A stretch of 5,182 nucleotides of DNA from Myxococcales bacterium. GTDB taxonomy: Bacteria; Myxococcota_A; Bradymonadia; Bradymonadales; Bradymonadaceae. The translations under genes and the position numbers were made by a program. The DNA lies in the NCBI GenBank assembly GCA_007120915.1, contig SKMT01000369.1, positions 1 to 5,182 on the forward strand, given 5' to 3'. Of this stretch, positions 1 to 5,182 are shown piece by piece. Positions within the stretch are counted from its first letter, which is position 1. Each line of letters opens with the position of its first letter. The notes beneath the pieces were generated by a model. That model saw only the letters and a list, made by a program, of their open reading frames with translations, ran no database searches and was not told the origin of the DNA.

Positions 1-195
1 GCCGCCGAGCCGGCAGCGGTCCGGGATCGCTCCGTGGGAGCCAGGGATCGCTCCGAGGGAGCTAGGCCGCCGAGCCGGCAGCGGTCCGGGATCGCTCCGT
101 AGGAGCCAGGGATCGCTCCGAGGGAGCTAGGCCGCCGAGCCGGCAGCGGTCCGGGATCGCTCCGAGGGAGCTAGGCCGCCGGGCCGGCAGCGGTT
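1..195. repeat. Tandem array of ~65 bp units carrying GCTCC-N3-GGAGC hairpins
   Basis: Two near-identical 65 bp units lie at 1-65 and 66-130. A 44 bp unit at 131-174 lacks one 21 bp sub-block, and a partial, more diverged unit begins at 175. Each full unit has a GC-rich head (GCCGCCGAGCCGGCAGCGGT) and two copies of a 21 bp sub-repeat starting GGGATCGCTCCG. Every sub-repeat contains the inverted repeat GCTCC-N3-GGAGC (29-41, 50-62, 94-106, 115-127, 159-171). The stem is invariant while the loop varies (GTG, GAG, GTA, GAG, GAG). The palindrome CTAG recurs once per unit at spacings that are not multiples of three, which places stop codons in all six frames, so the array is non-coding. It may continue beyond the left edge. 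It could be a minisatellite, a REP-like element, or 3' structure of an upstream gene; the sequence does not decide. Confidence 0.93.
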
Positions 196-287
196 CAGGG
201 GAGCTTTATTTCGTTGTTGCGGTTTGACAGTGAGATTGGTGAGATGGTCGGCGTTCTACGCATTGAAATGCTTGCTACTTCTTCGAC

Positions 288-293
288 GGGAGG
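288..293 (+). promoter_or_regulatory. Ribosome binding site GGGAGG that selects the third of three ATGs
   Basis: GGGAGG directly abuts the first of three consecutive in-frame ATG codons (294, 297, 300). Zero spacing is not workable for initiation at 294. The third ATG at 300 has a 6-base spacer, which is normal, so 300 is the preferred start of the lipoprotein gene. Confidence 0.7.
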
Positions 294-299
294 ATGATG

Positions 300-1616
300 A
301 TGGTGCGGTTTCGACAGAAGAGATTCGCGGCTGTTGCAGCGGTGCTGGTGGCGCTGACGCTAGTGGTCGGCTGCAGCGGTGAGACCTCCGTGGATGACGG
401 GACGGATGTCAGCGGCGCGGATGTGACCGACGAAACCGGGGAGGATGCTTCAGACAATTCCGGGGACGAGGACGCAAACACGAACGACAACTCGGAGAAT
501 GGCAACAGCAACTCCAACTCGAACAACAGTAACGATGGCGTCTACGTGCAGATCCTCGATGGAGACAAGACGGTGGACATCCCGGGGGACTATTCGACGC
601 TGCAGCAGGCGGTGGATGAGCTGAGTGCCAAATATCGCCCGCAGCAGGGAACTCGGATCATCTTGAACATCGAGTCAGGCCACGCACCCTCGTCGGGGCT
701 GCAGGTGGAAGGGGGGGACTTCGGGCATTTCTGGATTCGAAGTGAGGATTCGACGGTGACTGTGGCCGGTGATTTCTCGGGAGATTTTCTGCGGGGCGAC
801 TACGCGCGGCTGCCGGTATTGGACGCGCTTATCGACATGGACGGTCAGGGCGAAGATGGAGTGTACTTCGGGGAGTCTTCGACTGCGCGGATCAAAGCGG
901 ATGCCGGGATTATGAACGCCGCAGAAAACGGGGTGTTCGGCTGGAACGGGCGGATGTACATGGAGAACAGCGTTGTGACCGGTTCCGGGGTGGATAACCT
1001 GCGGATTTCGAACTCCGACGTGCATGCGCGGTTCAGCGATCTGTCGGGGGCGGACCGCAATAATCTGCGCGCCAGTTATGGCTCCAGTGTTCGGTCGACG
1101 TTCTGTGATCTGAGCGATGCCGGTGCTCACGGCGTATATGCAGTGCGGTCGAGGGTGATCGCCGAGTCCTCGGATATCACAAATGCCGGCCAGCATGCGG
1201 TGTTTGCCAACCGGGGAAGTACGGTGCACCTGACGGAGAACAACGGGATTAGTGACCTGTCGAACCCCGGTTCCCGGGGAATTTTTGCGACCAACGCCAG
1301 TACCGTGGAGGGCCAGGAGGTTCAGGTTCACGGCGCCTCCAACGAAGGGGTGAGAGCCCAGCAAAACTCCACCGTTTCGCTTCGTGATTCCGACCTTGAA
1401 AACAATGATCGTGCCGCAGCGGCAGTGAGCGGCTCCAGAATTGAACTGCTCAATGCGACAGCCCGTAACTCGACATCGAGCAGCGACCTGGTGGTGCTCG
1501 ACGGTGGGATGATCGTCGCCGATGGCACCCAGACCACATCGGGATCACCGGCGGTGGGGGATGTGAACCTGGGGAGTTTCAACCAATGGGAGGCCCGTGG
1601 GGTGATCTTTGACTGA
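300..1616 (+). CDS. Secreted lipoprotein with right-handed parallel beta-helix domain
   Basis: The product is 438 residues from the ATG at 300. A basic N-terminus (RFRQKR) precedes a hydrophobic stretch and the lipobox LVVGC, with lipidated Cys25 followed by Ser, which predicts outer-membrane sorting. Residues 26-80 form a disordered linker rich in Asp, Glu, Asn and Ser, with about 16 acidic residues and no Lys or Arg. At about residues 96-108 the stretch PGDYSTLQQAVDEL resembles the N-terminal cap of pectate-lyase-like beta-helix proteins. From about residue 187 to 418 there are some ten coils of 22-27 residues, typically opening G-V/I-Y/F-A and continuing with a Ser/Thr-Val strand and an S-D-x-x-x-A-G turn. 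No catalytic site of a polysaccharide lyase is recognisable, so a surface binding, adhesion or structural role is the cautious inference. The gene stands alone. It contains a G7 tract at 711-717. Lipoprotein and fold calls are strong; function is unknown. Confidence 0.9.
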   Translation: MVRFRQKRFAAVAAVLVALTLVVGCSGETSVDDGTDVSGADVTDETGEDASDNSGDEDANTNDNSENGNSNSNSNNSNDGVYVQILDGDKTVDIPGDYSTLQQAVDELSAKYRPQQGTRIILNIESGHAPSSGLQVEGGDFGHFWIRSEDSTVTVAGDFSGDFLRGDYARLPVLDALIDMDGQGEDGVYFGESSTARIKADAGIMNAAENGVFGWNGRMYMENSVVTGSGVDNLRISNSDVHARFSDLSGADRNNLRASYGSSVRSTFCDLSDAGAHGVYAVRSRVIAESSDITNAGQHAVFANRGSTVHLTENNGISDLSNPGSRGIFATNASTVEGQEVQVHGASNEGVRAQQNSTVSLRDSDLENNDRAAAAVSGSRIELLNATARNSTSSSDLVVLDGGMIVADGTQTTSGSPAVGDVNLGSFNQWEARGVIFD

Positions 1617-1657
1617 GAAGTCGTGCGGGTTGCTTTAACGAATGCGGATAGGGTGGT

Positions 1658-1725
1658 AGGAGGTAGTAACGCCGTGTCTACATTGTTTGCCGTCGCGACA
1701 GCGACAGCGCCGGTGTAGGCTGGCG
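1658..1725 (+). promoter_or_regulatory. Possible structured leader of the cold-shock gene with a 14-codon ORF
   Basis: The gap between the lipoprotein and cold-shock genes holds AGGAGGT (1658-1664), the best ribosome-binding-site match in the window, yet no recognised gene follows it. Ten bases after AGGAGG, a GTG at 1674 opens a 14-codon ORF (MSTLFAVATATAPV) ending at TAG 1716-1718. The same bases can fold. CGCC (1670-1673) pairs with GGCG (1722-1725), and GUCUACA-type pairing of 1676-1682 with 1714-1720 extends the stem. Inside it sits GTCGC-GACA-GCGAC (1692-1705). No T-run follows, so this is not a classical intrinsic terminator. It may be a leader or attenuator-like element of the cold-shock mRNA, whose family often has long structured 5' leaders, or a factor-dependent 3' end of the lipoprotein mRNA, or chance. 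Confidence 0.3.
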
Positions 1726-1767
1726 ACATTCGCTAGAGAGTAGTCACAACAAGTATGACGAAACATC

Positions 1768-1771
1768 GAGG
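1768..1771 (+). promoter_or_regulatory. Ribosome binding site of the cold-shock gene
   Basis: GAGG lies 7 bases before the ATG at 1779. The alternative in-frame ATG at 1755 has only CACAACAAGT upstream, with no Shine-Dalgarno match. Starting at 1779 also gives the usual cold-shock protein length of 70 residues, so the upstream start is disfavoured. Confidence 0.65.
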
Positions 1772-1778
1772 AAAAAGC

Positions 1779-1991
1779 ATGGAAGAACGAGTACAGGGCA
1801 AAGTGAAATGGTTCGACGAGAACAAGGGATTCGGCTTTATTGAGCGCGAAGATGGAGGAGAAGACGTGTTTCTTCACTTCAGTGCGCTGCGCCAGGCCGG
1901 ATTCAAGACCATCGACGAAGATCAGCGAGTAGAGTTCGACGTCGAGCAGGGTCCGAAAGGTCCGAAGGCGACGAACGTGGATCAACTGTAA
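1779..1991 (+). CDS. Cold-shock domain protein (CspA family)
   Basis: This 70-residue single-domain protein matches the CspA family, small OB-fold beta-barrels that bind single-stranded RNA and DNA and act as RNA chaperones in the cytoplasm. It opens with [16 protein letters not shown], containing the RNP1 motif (KGFGFIE, residues 16-22). RNP2 follows as VFLHFS (residues 30-35). The C-terminal half shows the expected pattern, with [17 protein letters not shown] at residues 51-67. Trp11, Phe12, Phe18, Phe20, Phe31, His33 and Phe34 supply the aromatic nucleic-acid-binding face. The start was chosen from ribosome-binding-site spacing and family length. The gene stands alone behind a 162-base leader or intergenic region, and its last 10 bases overlap the end of the convergent esterase gene. 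Whether it is cold-induced cannot be told, since many members are constitutive. Confidence 0.96.
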   Translation: MEERVQGKVKWFDENKGFGFIEREDGGEDVFLHFSALRQAGFKTIDEDQRVEFDVEQGPKGPKATNVDQL

Positions 1992-2974
1992 GAATCAGGC
2001 GCTGGGTGCTGGGGGGGCACGTGTTCGTCGAGAAACGAATAGGTGTCTCGCCAGCAGTCCAGCGCGGTTTCTTTCCAGAGCATGGCGTGGAAGGCGTGGG
2101 GCTCGCCCGGGTAGCAGGGAGCTTCGACAGTGCTGTCGAGGTGTCGCAACGCCCGTTCTAGTCGGCGTGTGTCGTCGAGCAGCGGATCGCGTTTTCCGCA
2201 GGGAGCGAACACCGGGGGCAACGGTCGGTCCGGGGAGTTGAGATTTTCGAGAAGACAGAGGGGATCAGCGAGTTGGCAACATGCCTTCTGGCGCACCGGG
2301 GACCGGTGCAGATAGTCGCGGTATACCTCGGCGATGCGGAAGTAGAGCCAGTCCGGGAGGTGTTCGAACTTTTTGCGGAAGCGGTGGGGGCGGTTGACCT
2401 CGTAGATACCGCAGGCAAGCAGGGCGGCAGTGGGGATGTGGCCGCAGTCGAAGACGCGACGCATCCAGGCTTCGGGGCGTTTGATACAGGCGGCGACGGC
2501 GAGGCTTAACGCCAGGTTCGCCCCGGCGGACTCGCCGGCGACGATGATGCGCGAGGGGTCGCCGCCGTAGTCGCCGATACACCGGCAGACCCAGCGGTAG
2601 GCGTTGCAGACGTCGACGACGGCGGCGGGGCAGGGGTGCTCGGGGGCGAGCCGGTAGTCGACGCTGACGGTGATGTAGCCGCGGCGGGCAAAGCCAAGTC
2701 CCATCATCCAGTGGGTGCGCCGGTTCATGAACCGGAAGCCGCCGCCGTGCACATAAAAAACCACCGGGGCGCCGTCGGCGTTGTGGGGTCGATAGATGTC
2801 GAGTTGATGTTCGGGCAGCCCGGAGCGGCGATAGGGGACGTCATCGATGCGCTCGACGCCGTGGTGTGCGGGCCGGGCGCGGGGATGCATCCCGCCGAGT
2901 ACGGCGCCGCCGTAGAAGAAGGCTTCGACGAGCCTTCCGGCGATACGAGAGTGGAGAGGTTCGGATTCGAACAA
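1982..2974 (-). CDS. Alpha/beta hydrolase, hormone-sensitive lipase (family IV) esterase
   Basis: This 330-residue protein has the full signature of the HSL/family IV carboxylesterases (alpha/beta hydrolase fold-3). The oxyanion-hole motif HGGGF is at residues 76-80, the family block DYRLAPEHP at 106-114, and the nucleophile elbow GESAG at 147-151 with Ser149. Asp263 lies in a GKRDPLLDD context and His293 in GEPHAF, which completes the Ser-Asp-His triad. Such enzymes hydrolyse carboxylic esters, usually of short to medium acyl chains, and the true substrate is unknown. No signal peptide is clear, so it is probably cytoplasmic or membrane-associated. The protein has 13 cysteines, which is unusually many. 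The start is a TTG at 2974, 5 bases after the upstream desaturase stop and without a good ribosome binding site, which implies translational coupling. The next candidate, ATG at 2890, would remove 28 residues of the usual N-terminal cap. A C7 tract (2011-2017) lies in the last codons. Confidence 0.93.
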   Translation of the reverse strand: MFESEPLHSRIAGRLVEAFFYGGAVLGGMHPRARPAHHGVERIDDVPYRRSGLPEHQLDIYRPHNADGAPVVFYVHGGGFRFMNRRTHWMMGLGFARRGYITVSVDYRLAPEHPCPAAVVDVCNAYRWVCRCIGDYGGDPSRIIVAGESAGANLALSLAVAACIKRPEAWMRRVFDCGHIPTAALLACGIYEVNRPHRFRKKFEHLPDWLYFRIAEVYRDYLHRSPVRQKACCQLADPLCLLENLNSPDRPLPPVFAPCGKRDPLLDDTRRLERALRHLDSTVEAPCYPGEPHAFHAMLWKETALDCWRDTYSFLDEHVPPQHPAPDSYS

Positions 2975-2979
2975 AGGGA

Positions 2980-3711
2980 TCAGGCCGTTTCGTTGGTTTC
3001 ACGGGCGGTTCGTAGGCCGAACAGTCGGCGTATCAGCCGCTCCAGGGTCTCGAAGAATTGTATCCGGCTCAACACCGGATTCAACCACCCGCAGGTGATG
3101 CAGTAGTAGGTGTCGTAGGGGGCGGTGTGGTGCACATCGTGGTGACGCCGGCCCAAGATCAGCTTCCAGTCCTGAAGTTTGACCGCATAGCCGGGGGGCT
3201 GTTCCATGTGCGACCACTTGTGGAACTGATTGGTCATGAACACGCCAAGGGACATCGAAAACACCGCTGCCAGCGCAAACAGGTGCAGCAGCGACTCCGG
3301 GTTGTTGAAGATCAGCAGCATCGGGATCAACCACAGCGTCAGTACCACGCTGTTGTTGCCGTTTACGGTCACGAAGTCGTGTTCGAGAATTCCTTTCGGC
3401 GTGACGTGGTGGTCGCGAAAGGGTTTGACGAAGTTTTCGCCCAACACGGGGGTGTCTTCGCTGCCGTAGGTGTCGCCGAGCCAGTGGACGAACCCGGAGG
3501 AGAAGTCGGAGCCCAGATAGCCCAGCAGCACGGCAGTGGGCAGTGCCCACAGCGCGGTGGTCCAACTGATGGCAACCAGCCCGGAAGCGGCCAGCCAGCC
3601 CGTCCATCCCATCAGGCCCAGCGCCGCCAGGATGGCCATGACCTCGAGCAGTCGGTGAAACGGGGAGTAGTCGAAATCGGTGCGTACAAAGGATCGAAGT
3701 ACGGACAACAT
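2980..3711 (-). CDS. carF: CarF/TMEM189-family lipid desaturase (plasmanylethanolamine desaturase-like)
   Basis: The product is 243 residues from the ATG at 3711. Family members include Myxococcus CarF and animal TMEM189/PEDS1, which introduce the vinyl-ether double bond of plasmalogens, and plant FAD4, which desaturates phosphatidylglycerol acyl chains. Visible family blocks are GFVHWLGDTYGS (His76, Asp80), PFRDHHVTP (His101, His102), LEHDFVTVNGNN (His111), NQFHKWSH (His164, His168) and RRHHDVHHTAPYDTYYCITCGWLNP (His190, 191, 194, 195). These histidines would ligate a di-iron centre that uses O2. Hydrophobic spans at about 22-44, 47-68, 121-136 and 141-161 indicate a four-span membrane protein. 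An in-frame TTG at 3744 would add 11 residues but has no ribosome binding site; the ATG itself has only a weak GGA upstream. The gene is first in a two-gene operon with the esterase. Family assignment is firm. Choosing PEDS over FAD4-like chemistry is inference from the likely host. Confidence 0.9.
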   Translation of the reverse strand: MLSVLRSFVRTDFDYSPFHRLLEVMAILAALGLMGWTGWLAASGLVAISWTTALWALPTAVLLGYLGSDFSSGFVHWLGDTYGSEDTPVLGENFVKPFRDHHVTPKGILEHDFVTVNGNNSVVLTLWLIPMLLIFNNPESLLHLFALAAVFSMSLGVFMTNQFHKWSHMEQPPGYAVKLQDWKLILGRRHHDVHHTAPYDTYYCITCGWLNPVLSRIQFFETLERLIRRLFGLRTARETNETA

Positions 3712-3842
3712 GACATCCAACTTTCGGTTATTGGAAACAAACAAATCAGTGTGACCGGAAGACCCGCCAACGCTCCATTCAGTGATCCCAGTATTGCATC
3801 ACCACCGGGGGGAATGTCCACGTGTTATGGGCAGCAGAGATG

Positions 3843-3871
3843 TTGACGAGTGTAACTGCGGTGGGCACATT
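3843..3871 (+). promoter_or_regulatory. Candidate sigma70-type promoter for the YihY-family gene
   Basis: TTGACG (3843-3848) matches the -35 consensus at five of six positions. With a 17-base spacer, CACATT (3866-3871) is a weak -10 match, three of six. It sits about 85 bases before the YihY-family start, within the 245-base divergent intergenic region. The -10 region lies in a short imperfect inverted repeat (GGTGGGC at 3860-3866 with GCCACC at 3873-3878) that could be an operator or chance. Confidence 0.25.
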
Positions 3872-3956
3872 CGCCACCACGCCCGGCAGTCCTGACCGCT
3901 GCACAACTTCTTACTACAGCCTCGAAAAGGAAGAGGGTAGGTAACGGATCGAGCCC

Positions 3957-5039
3957 ATGGAAATCAAGGAACGGACCCGAGCGCTGGCCCGACGGATGCG
4001 CCCGGTCGGGGTGTTTTTGAAAAAATCGCTCCAGGAATGGAGTCAGGACAAGGCGCTGCGCCATGCGGCGGCGCTGGCGTATTACACGGTGTTTGCGATG
4101 GCGCCGGTGTTGGTGATTGCGATTGCGGTAGCGGGGTTCTTCTTCGGAGAGCAGGCAGTGCAGGGCGAGATCGTCACCCAGCTCCAGGACTTCATCGGGC
4201 CCGAAGCAGCGGTATTCGTCGAGAACATGCTGCGTGAGGTGCAAGTCACCAATGCCGGGGTGTGGCCCACGGTGTTGAGTCTGGGCACCGTGTTGTTCGG
4301 TGCGTTTGTGATCTTTGCGGCTGTCCAGGACGTGCTCAACATGATCTGGGGGGTCAAACCGGCCCCGGAGGCGGGGGTGTTGTACACGATTCGACGCCGG
4401 CTGTTGGCCTTTGTTCTGATTCTGTGTTTCGGGGCGGCCATGGTCGGTGCGCTTCTGATCAGTGCGGGGCTGACGATCGCCGAGGCGTTCTGGGAGGACT
4501 GGTTCGGCACGGAGCTGGATGTATGGATGTTTTCGGACCAGGCGGTGTGGTTGGTCTTTTTTACGGTGATGTTTGGCATCATCTATAAGCTGTTGCCCGA
4601 CGTAGAGATGTCCTGGCGGGACGTGTGGCTGGGAGCGTTTATGACGGCCGTGTTGTTCGGCGTGGGGCTGTTCGGCATCAGCATGTACATCGGTATCGCC
4701 GGGGTGGGCACTGTATTCGGGGCGGCGGGAACTCTGGCGGTGATTCTGGTGTGGGTGTACTACTCATGGGTGATTGTGTTGGTGGGCGCGGAGATGACCC
4801 AGGTGTGGGCGCGGCGGTTCGGTCATGGCATTCGGGCCGGCAAGAATGCGGTGCTTCGACAGCGAGTATCGGACGAGACGAAGAGCCGGGTGGGAAAAGG
4901 TCCTGAAGCGGAGGGGCGGCGCCGCGCTGACGTTGTGGACACCACCCGTGCGAAAGCAGAGCAGATGGGAGCGGCGGAAGCAGAGATTGTCGAAGTCGAT
5001 CAGGAGTCTTCGGAGGACTCGCCTCCGGAGAAGCGGTGA
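3957..5039 (+). CDS. YihY/BrkB-family inner membrane protein
   Basis: This 360-residue integral membrane protein has the YihY/BrkB (formerly misnamed RNase BN) family pattern. A basic amphipathic N-terminus leads into ALRHAAALAYYTVFAMAPVL (residues 33-52), the family hallmark. There are about six membrane spans near 38-62, 103-126, 149-173, 196-213, 223-246 and 256-281. Between spans 2 and 3 is the conserved-looking NMIWGVKP segment, and the last span ends GAEMTQVWARRFG. Residues 285-360 form a hydrophilic, charged cytoplasmic tail with about 15 acidic residues after position 302. The family's biochemical role is unsettled; envelope, transport and serum-resistance roles have been proposed for relatives, and the old ribonuclease label is not supported. 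ATG 3957 is the first possible start, because TAA at 3942-3944 closes the frame upstream. Only GGA at 3946-3948 resembles a ribosome binding site, while a purine-rich AAAAGGAAGAGGG is too distant (3925-3937). Confidence 0.93.
   Translation: MEIKERTRALARRMRPVGVFLKKSLQEWSQDKALRHAAALAYYTVFAMAPVLVIAIAVAGFFFGEQAVQGEIVTQLQDFIGPEAAVFVENMLREVQVTNAGVWPTVLSLGTVLFGAFVIFAAVQDVLNMIWGVKPAPEAGVLYTIRRRLLAFVLILCFGAAMVGALLISAGLTIAEAFWEDWFGTELDVWMFSDQAVWLVFFTVMFGIIYKLLPDVEMSWRDVWLGAFMTAVLFGVGLFGISMYIGIAGVGTVFGAAGTLAVILVWVYYSWVIVLVGAEMTQVWARRFGHGIRAGKNAVLRQRVSDETKSRVGKGPEAEGRRRADVVDTTRAKAEQMGAAEAEIVEVDQESSEDSPPEKR
5007..5031 (+). terminator. Strong stem-loop in the last codons of the YihY-family gene
   Basis: TCTTCGGAGG (5007-5016) pairs with CCTCCGGAGA (5022-5031) through ten base pairs, including one T-G wobble, around the 5-base loop ACTCG. 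It ends six codons or fewer before the stop at 5037. No T-tract follows, so it is not a textbook intrinsic terminator. It may instead assist termination or protect the mRNA 3' end together with the G-rich repeat just downstream. The hairpin is seen directly; the terminator role is inferred. Confidence 0.35.
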
Positions 5040-5047
5040 CGGTTATT

Positions 5048-5152
5048 GGTTGGTGGTCGGTGGTTGGTGGTTGGTGGTCGGTGGTCGGTGGTCGGTGGTC
5101 GGTGGTCGGGGGTCGGTGGTTGGTGGTCGGTGGTCGGTGGTCGGTGGTCGGT
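5048..5152. repeat. Heptanucleotide tandem repeat GGTYGGT, 15 copies, G-quadruplex-prone
   Basis: Fifteen contiguous 7 bp units fill exactly 105 bp: ten GGTCGGT, four GGTTGGT (at 5048, 5062, 5069 and 5118) and one GGTCGGG (5104). The tract starts 8 bases after the YihY-family stop codon. All G-runs are on the plus strand, and regularly spaced GG pairs allow many two-layer G-quadruplexes. GGTTGGTGGTTGG at 5062-5074 differs from the thrombin-binding aptamer core only in its central loop. The C/T variation at position 4 of the unit is the main polymorphism. Open reading through it gives only low-complexity peptides, so it is treated as non-coding. The last 30 bases of the window hold nothing recognisable. 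Confidence 0.97.
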
Positions 5153-5182
5153 GGCAATCTGAGCTGATGGTTGATTGAATAA

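Noticed and set aside
1..195. CRISPR array
   Set aside because: Units are joined head-to-tail with no unique spacers, so this is a plain tandem repeat.
224..229. Perfect TTGACA upstream of the lipoprotein gene as a -35 element
   Set aside because: No recognisable -10 hexamer lies 15-19 bases downstream (the region reads GGTCGGCG), so a promoter cannot be supported from sequence.
675..1364. Long minus-strand open frame of 229 codons inside the lipoprotein gene
   Set aside because: It lies antisense to a gene with clear lipobox and beta-helix repeats. The peptide has no recognisable domain and is a by-product of GC-rich codon use.
1714..1721. TGTAGGCT as an extended -10 promoter for the cold-shock gene
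   Set aside because: The extended TG is present but no -35 hexamer lies at a suitable distance, and the same bases form one arm of an inverted repeat.
1635..1985. Minus-strand open frame covering the cold-shock gene
   Set aside because: It is antisense to an unmistakable cold-shock domain and its peptide has no domain pattern.
3790..3820. Minus-strand promoter for the desaturase operon (TGGACA at 3820-3815 and AATACT at 3795-3790)
   Set aside because: The spacer is 19 bases and the -10 match is only four of six, so it is not better than chance in a 245-base region.
3819..3824. Palindrome CACGTG in the divergent intergenic region as an operator
   Set aside because: It is a single six-base palindrome with no second copy or extended symmetry.
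3058..3846. Plus-strand open frame of 262 codons antisense to the desaturase
   Set aside because: Although long, it mirrors the desaturase codons. The peptide is Gln/His/Val-rich low-complexity without motifs, whereas the minus strand has conserved histidine blocks.
4825..5178. Plus-strand open frame running through the heptamer repeat as a repeat protein gene
   Set aside because: It overlaps the YihY-family gene in another frame, and its repeat part is only the low-complexity translation of GGTYGGT.

Overview
The window is a GC-rich (roughly 60% by eye) bacterial chromosomal segment. It carries five genes, bounded by two unrelated tandem-repeat tracts. I infer a delta-proteobacterial or Myxococcota-type host, possibly Bradymonadales-like. 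The grounds are the GC content, a secreted lipoprotein with a very acidic Asp/Asn/Ser linker, and a CarF/TMEM189-family lipid desaturase, a family first characterised in bacteria in Myxococcus xanthus. The taxonomic call is an inference from gene style. No rRNA, tRNA, mobile element or CRISPR array is visible.

Layout: 1-195 is a non-coding tandem array of about 65 bp units with small internal hairpins. 300-1616 (+) encodes an outer-membrane-type lipoprotein with a ten-coil right-handed beta-helix. The 162-base gap after it contains a strong ribosome-binding-site-like AGGAGGT, a possible 14-codon leader ORF and nested inverted repeats. It leads to a 70-residue cold-shock protein gene (1779-1991, +). 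That gene runs tail-to-tail into, and overlaps by 10 bases, a two-gene operon on the minus strand: a CarF-family (plasmanylethanolamine desaturase-like) membrane enzyme (2980-3711) followed, after 5 bases, by a hormone-sensitive-lipase-family esterase (1982-2974). A divergent intergenic region (3712-3956) separates this operon from a YihY/BrkB-family inner membrane protein (3957-5039, +). A strong stem-loop lies in the last codons of that gene, and a 15-copy G-rich heptanucleotide tandem repeat follows 8 bases after its stop.

Functional reading: four of the five genes concern the cell envelope (surface lipoprotein, lipid desaturase, probable lipid or ester hydrolase, multi-spanning membrane protein). 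The best-supported functional link is the desaturase-esterase pair, whose tight spacing and probable translational coupling suggest a joint role in ether-lipid (plasmalogen) synthesis or remodelling. That coupling is inferred. The individual family assignments rest on visible motifs.
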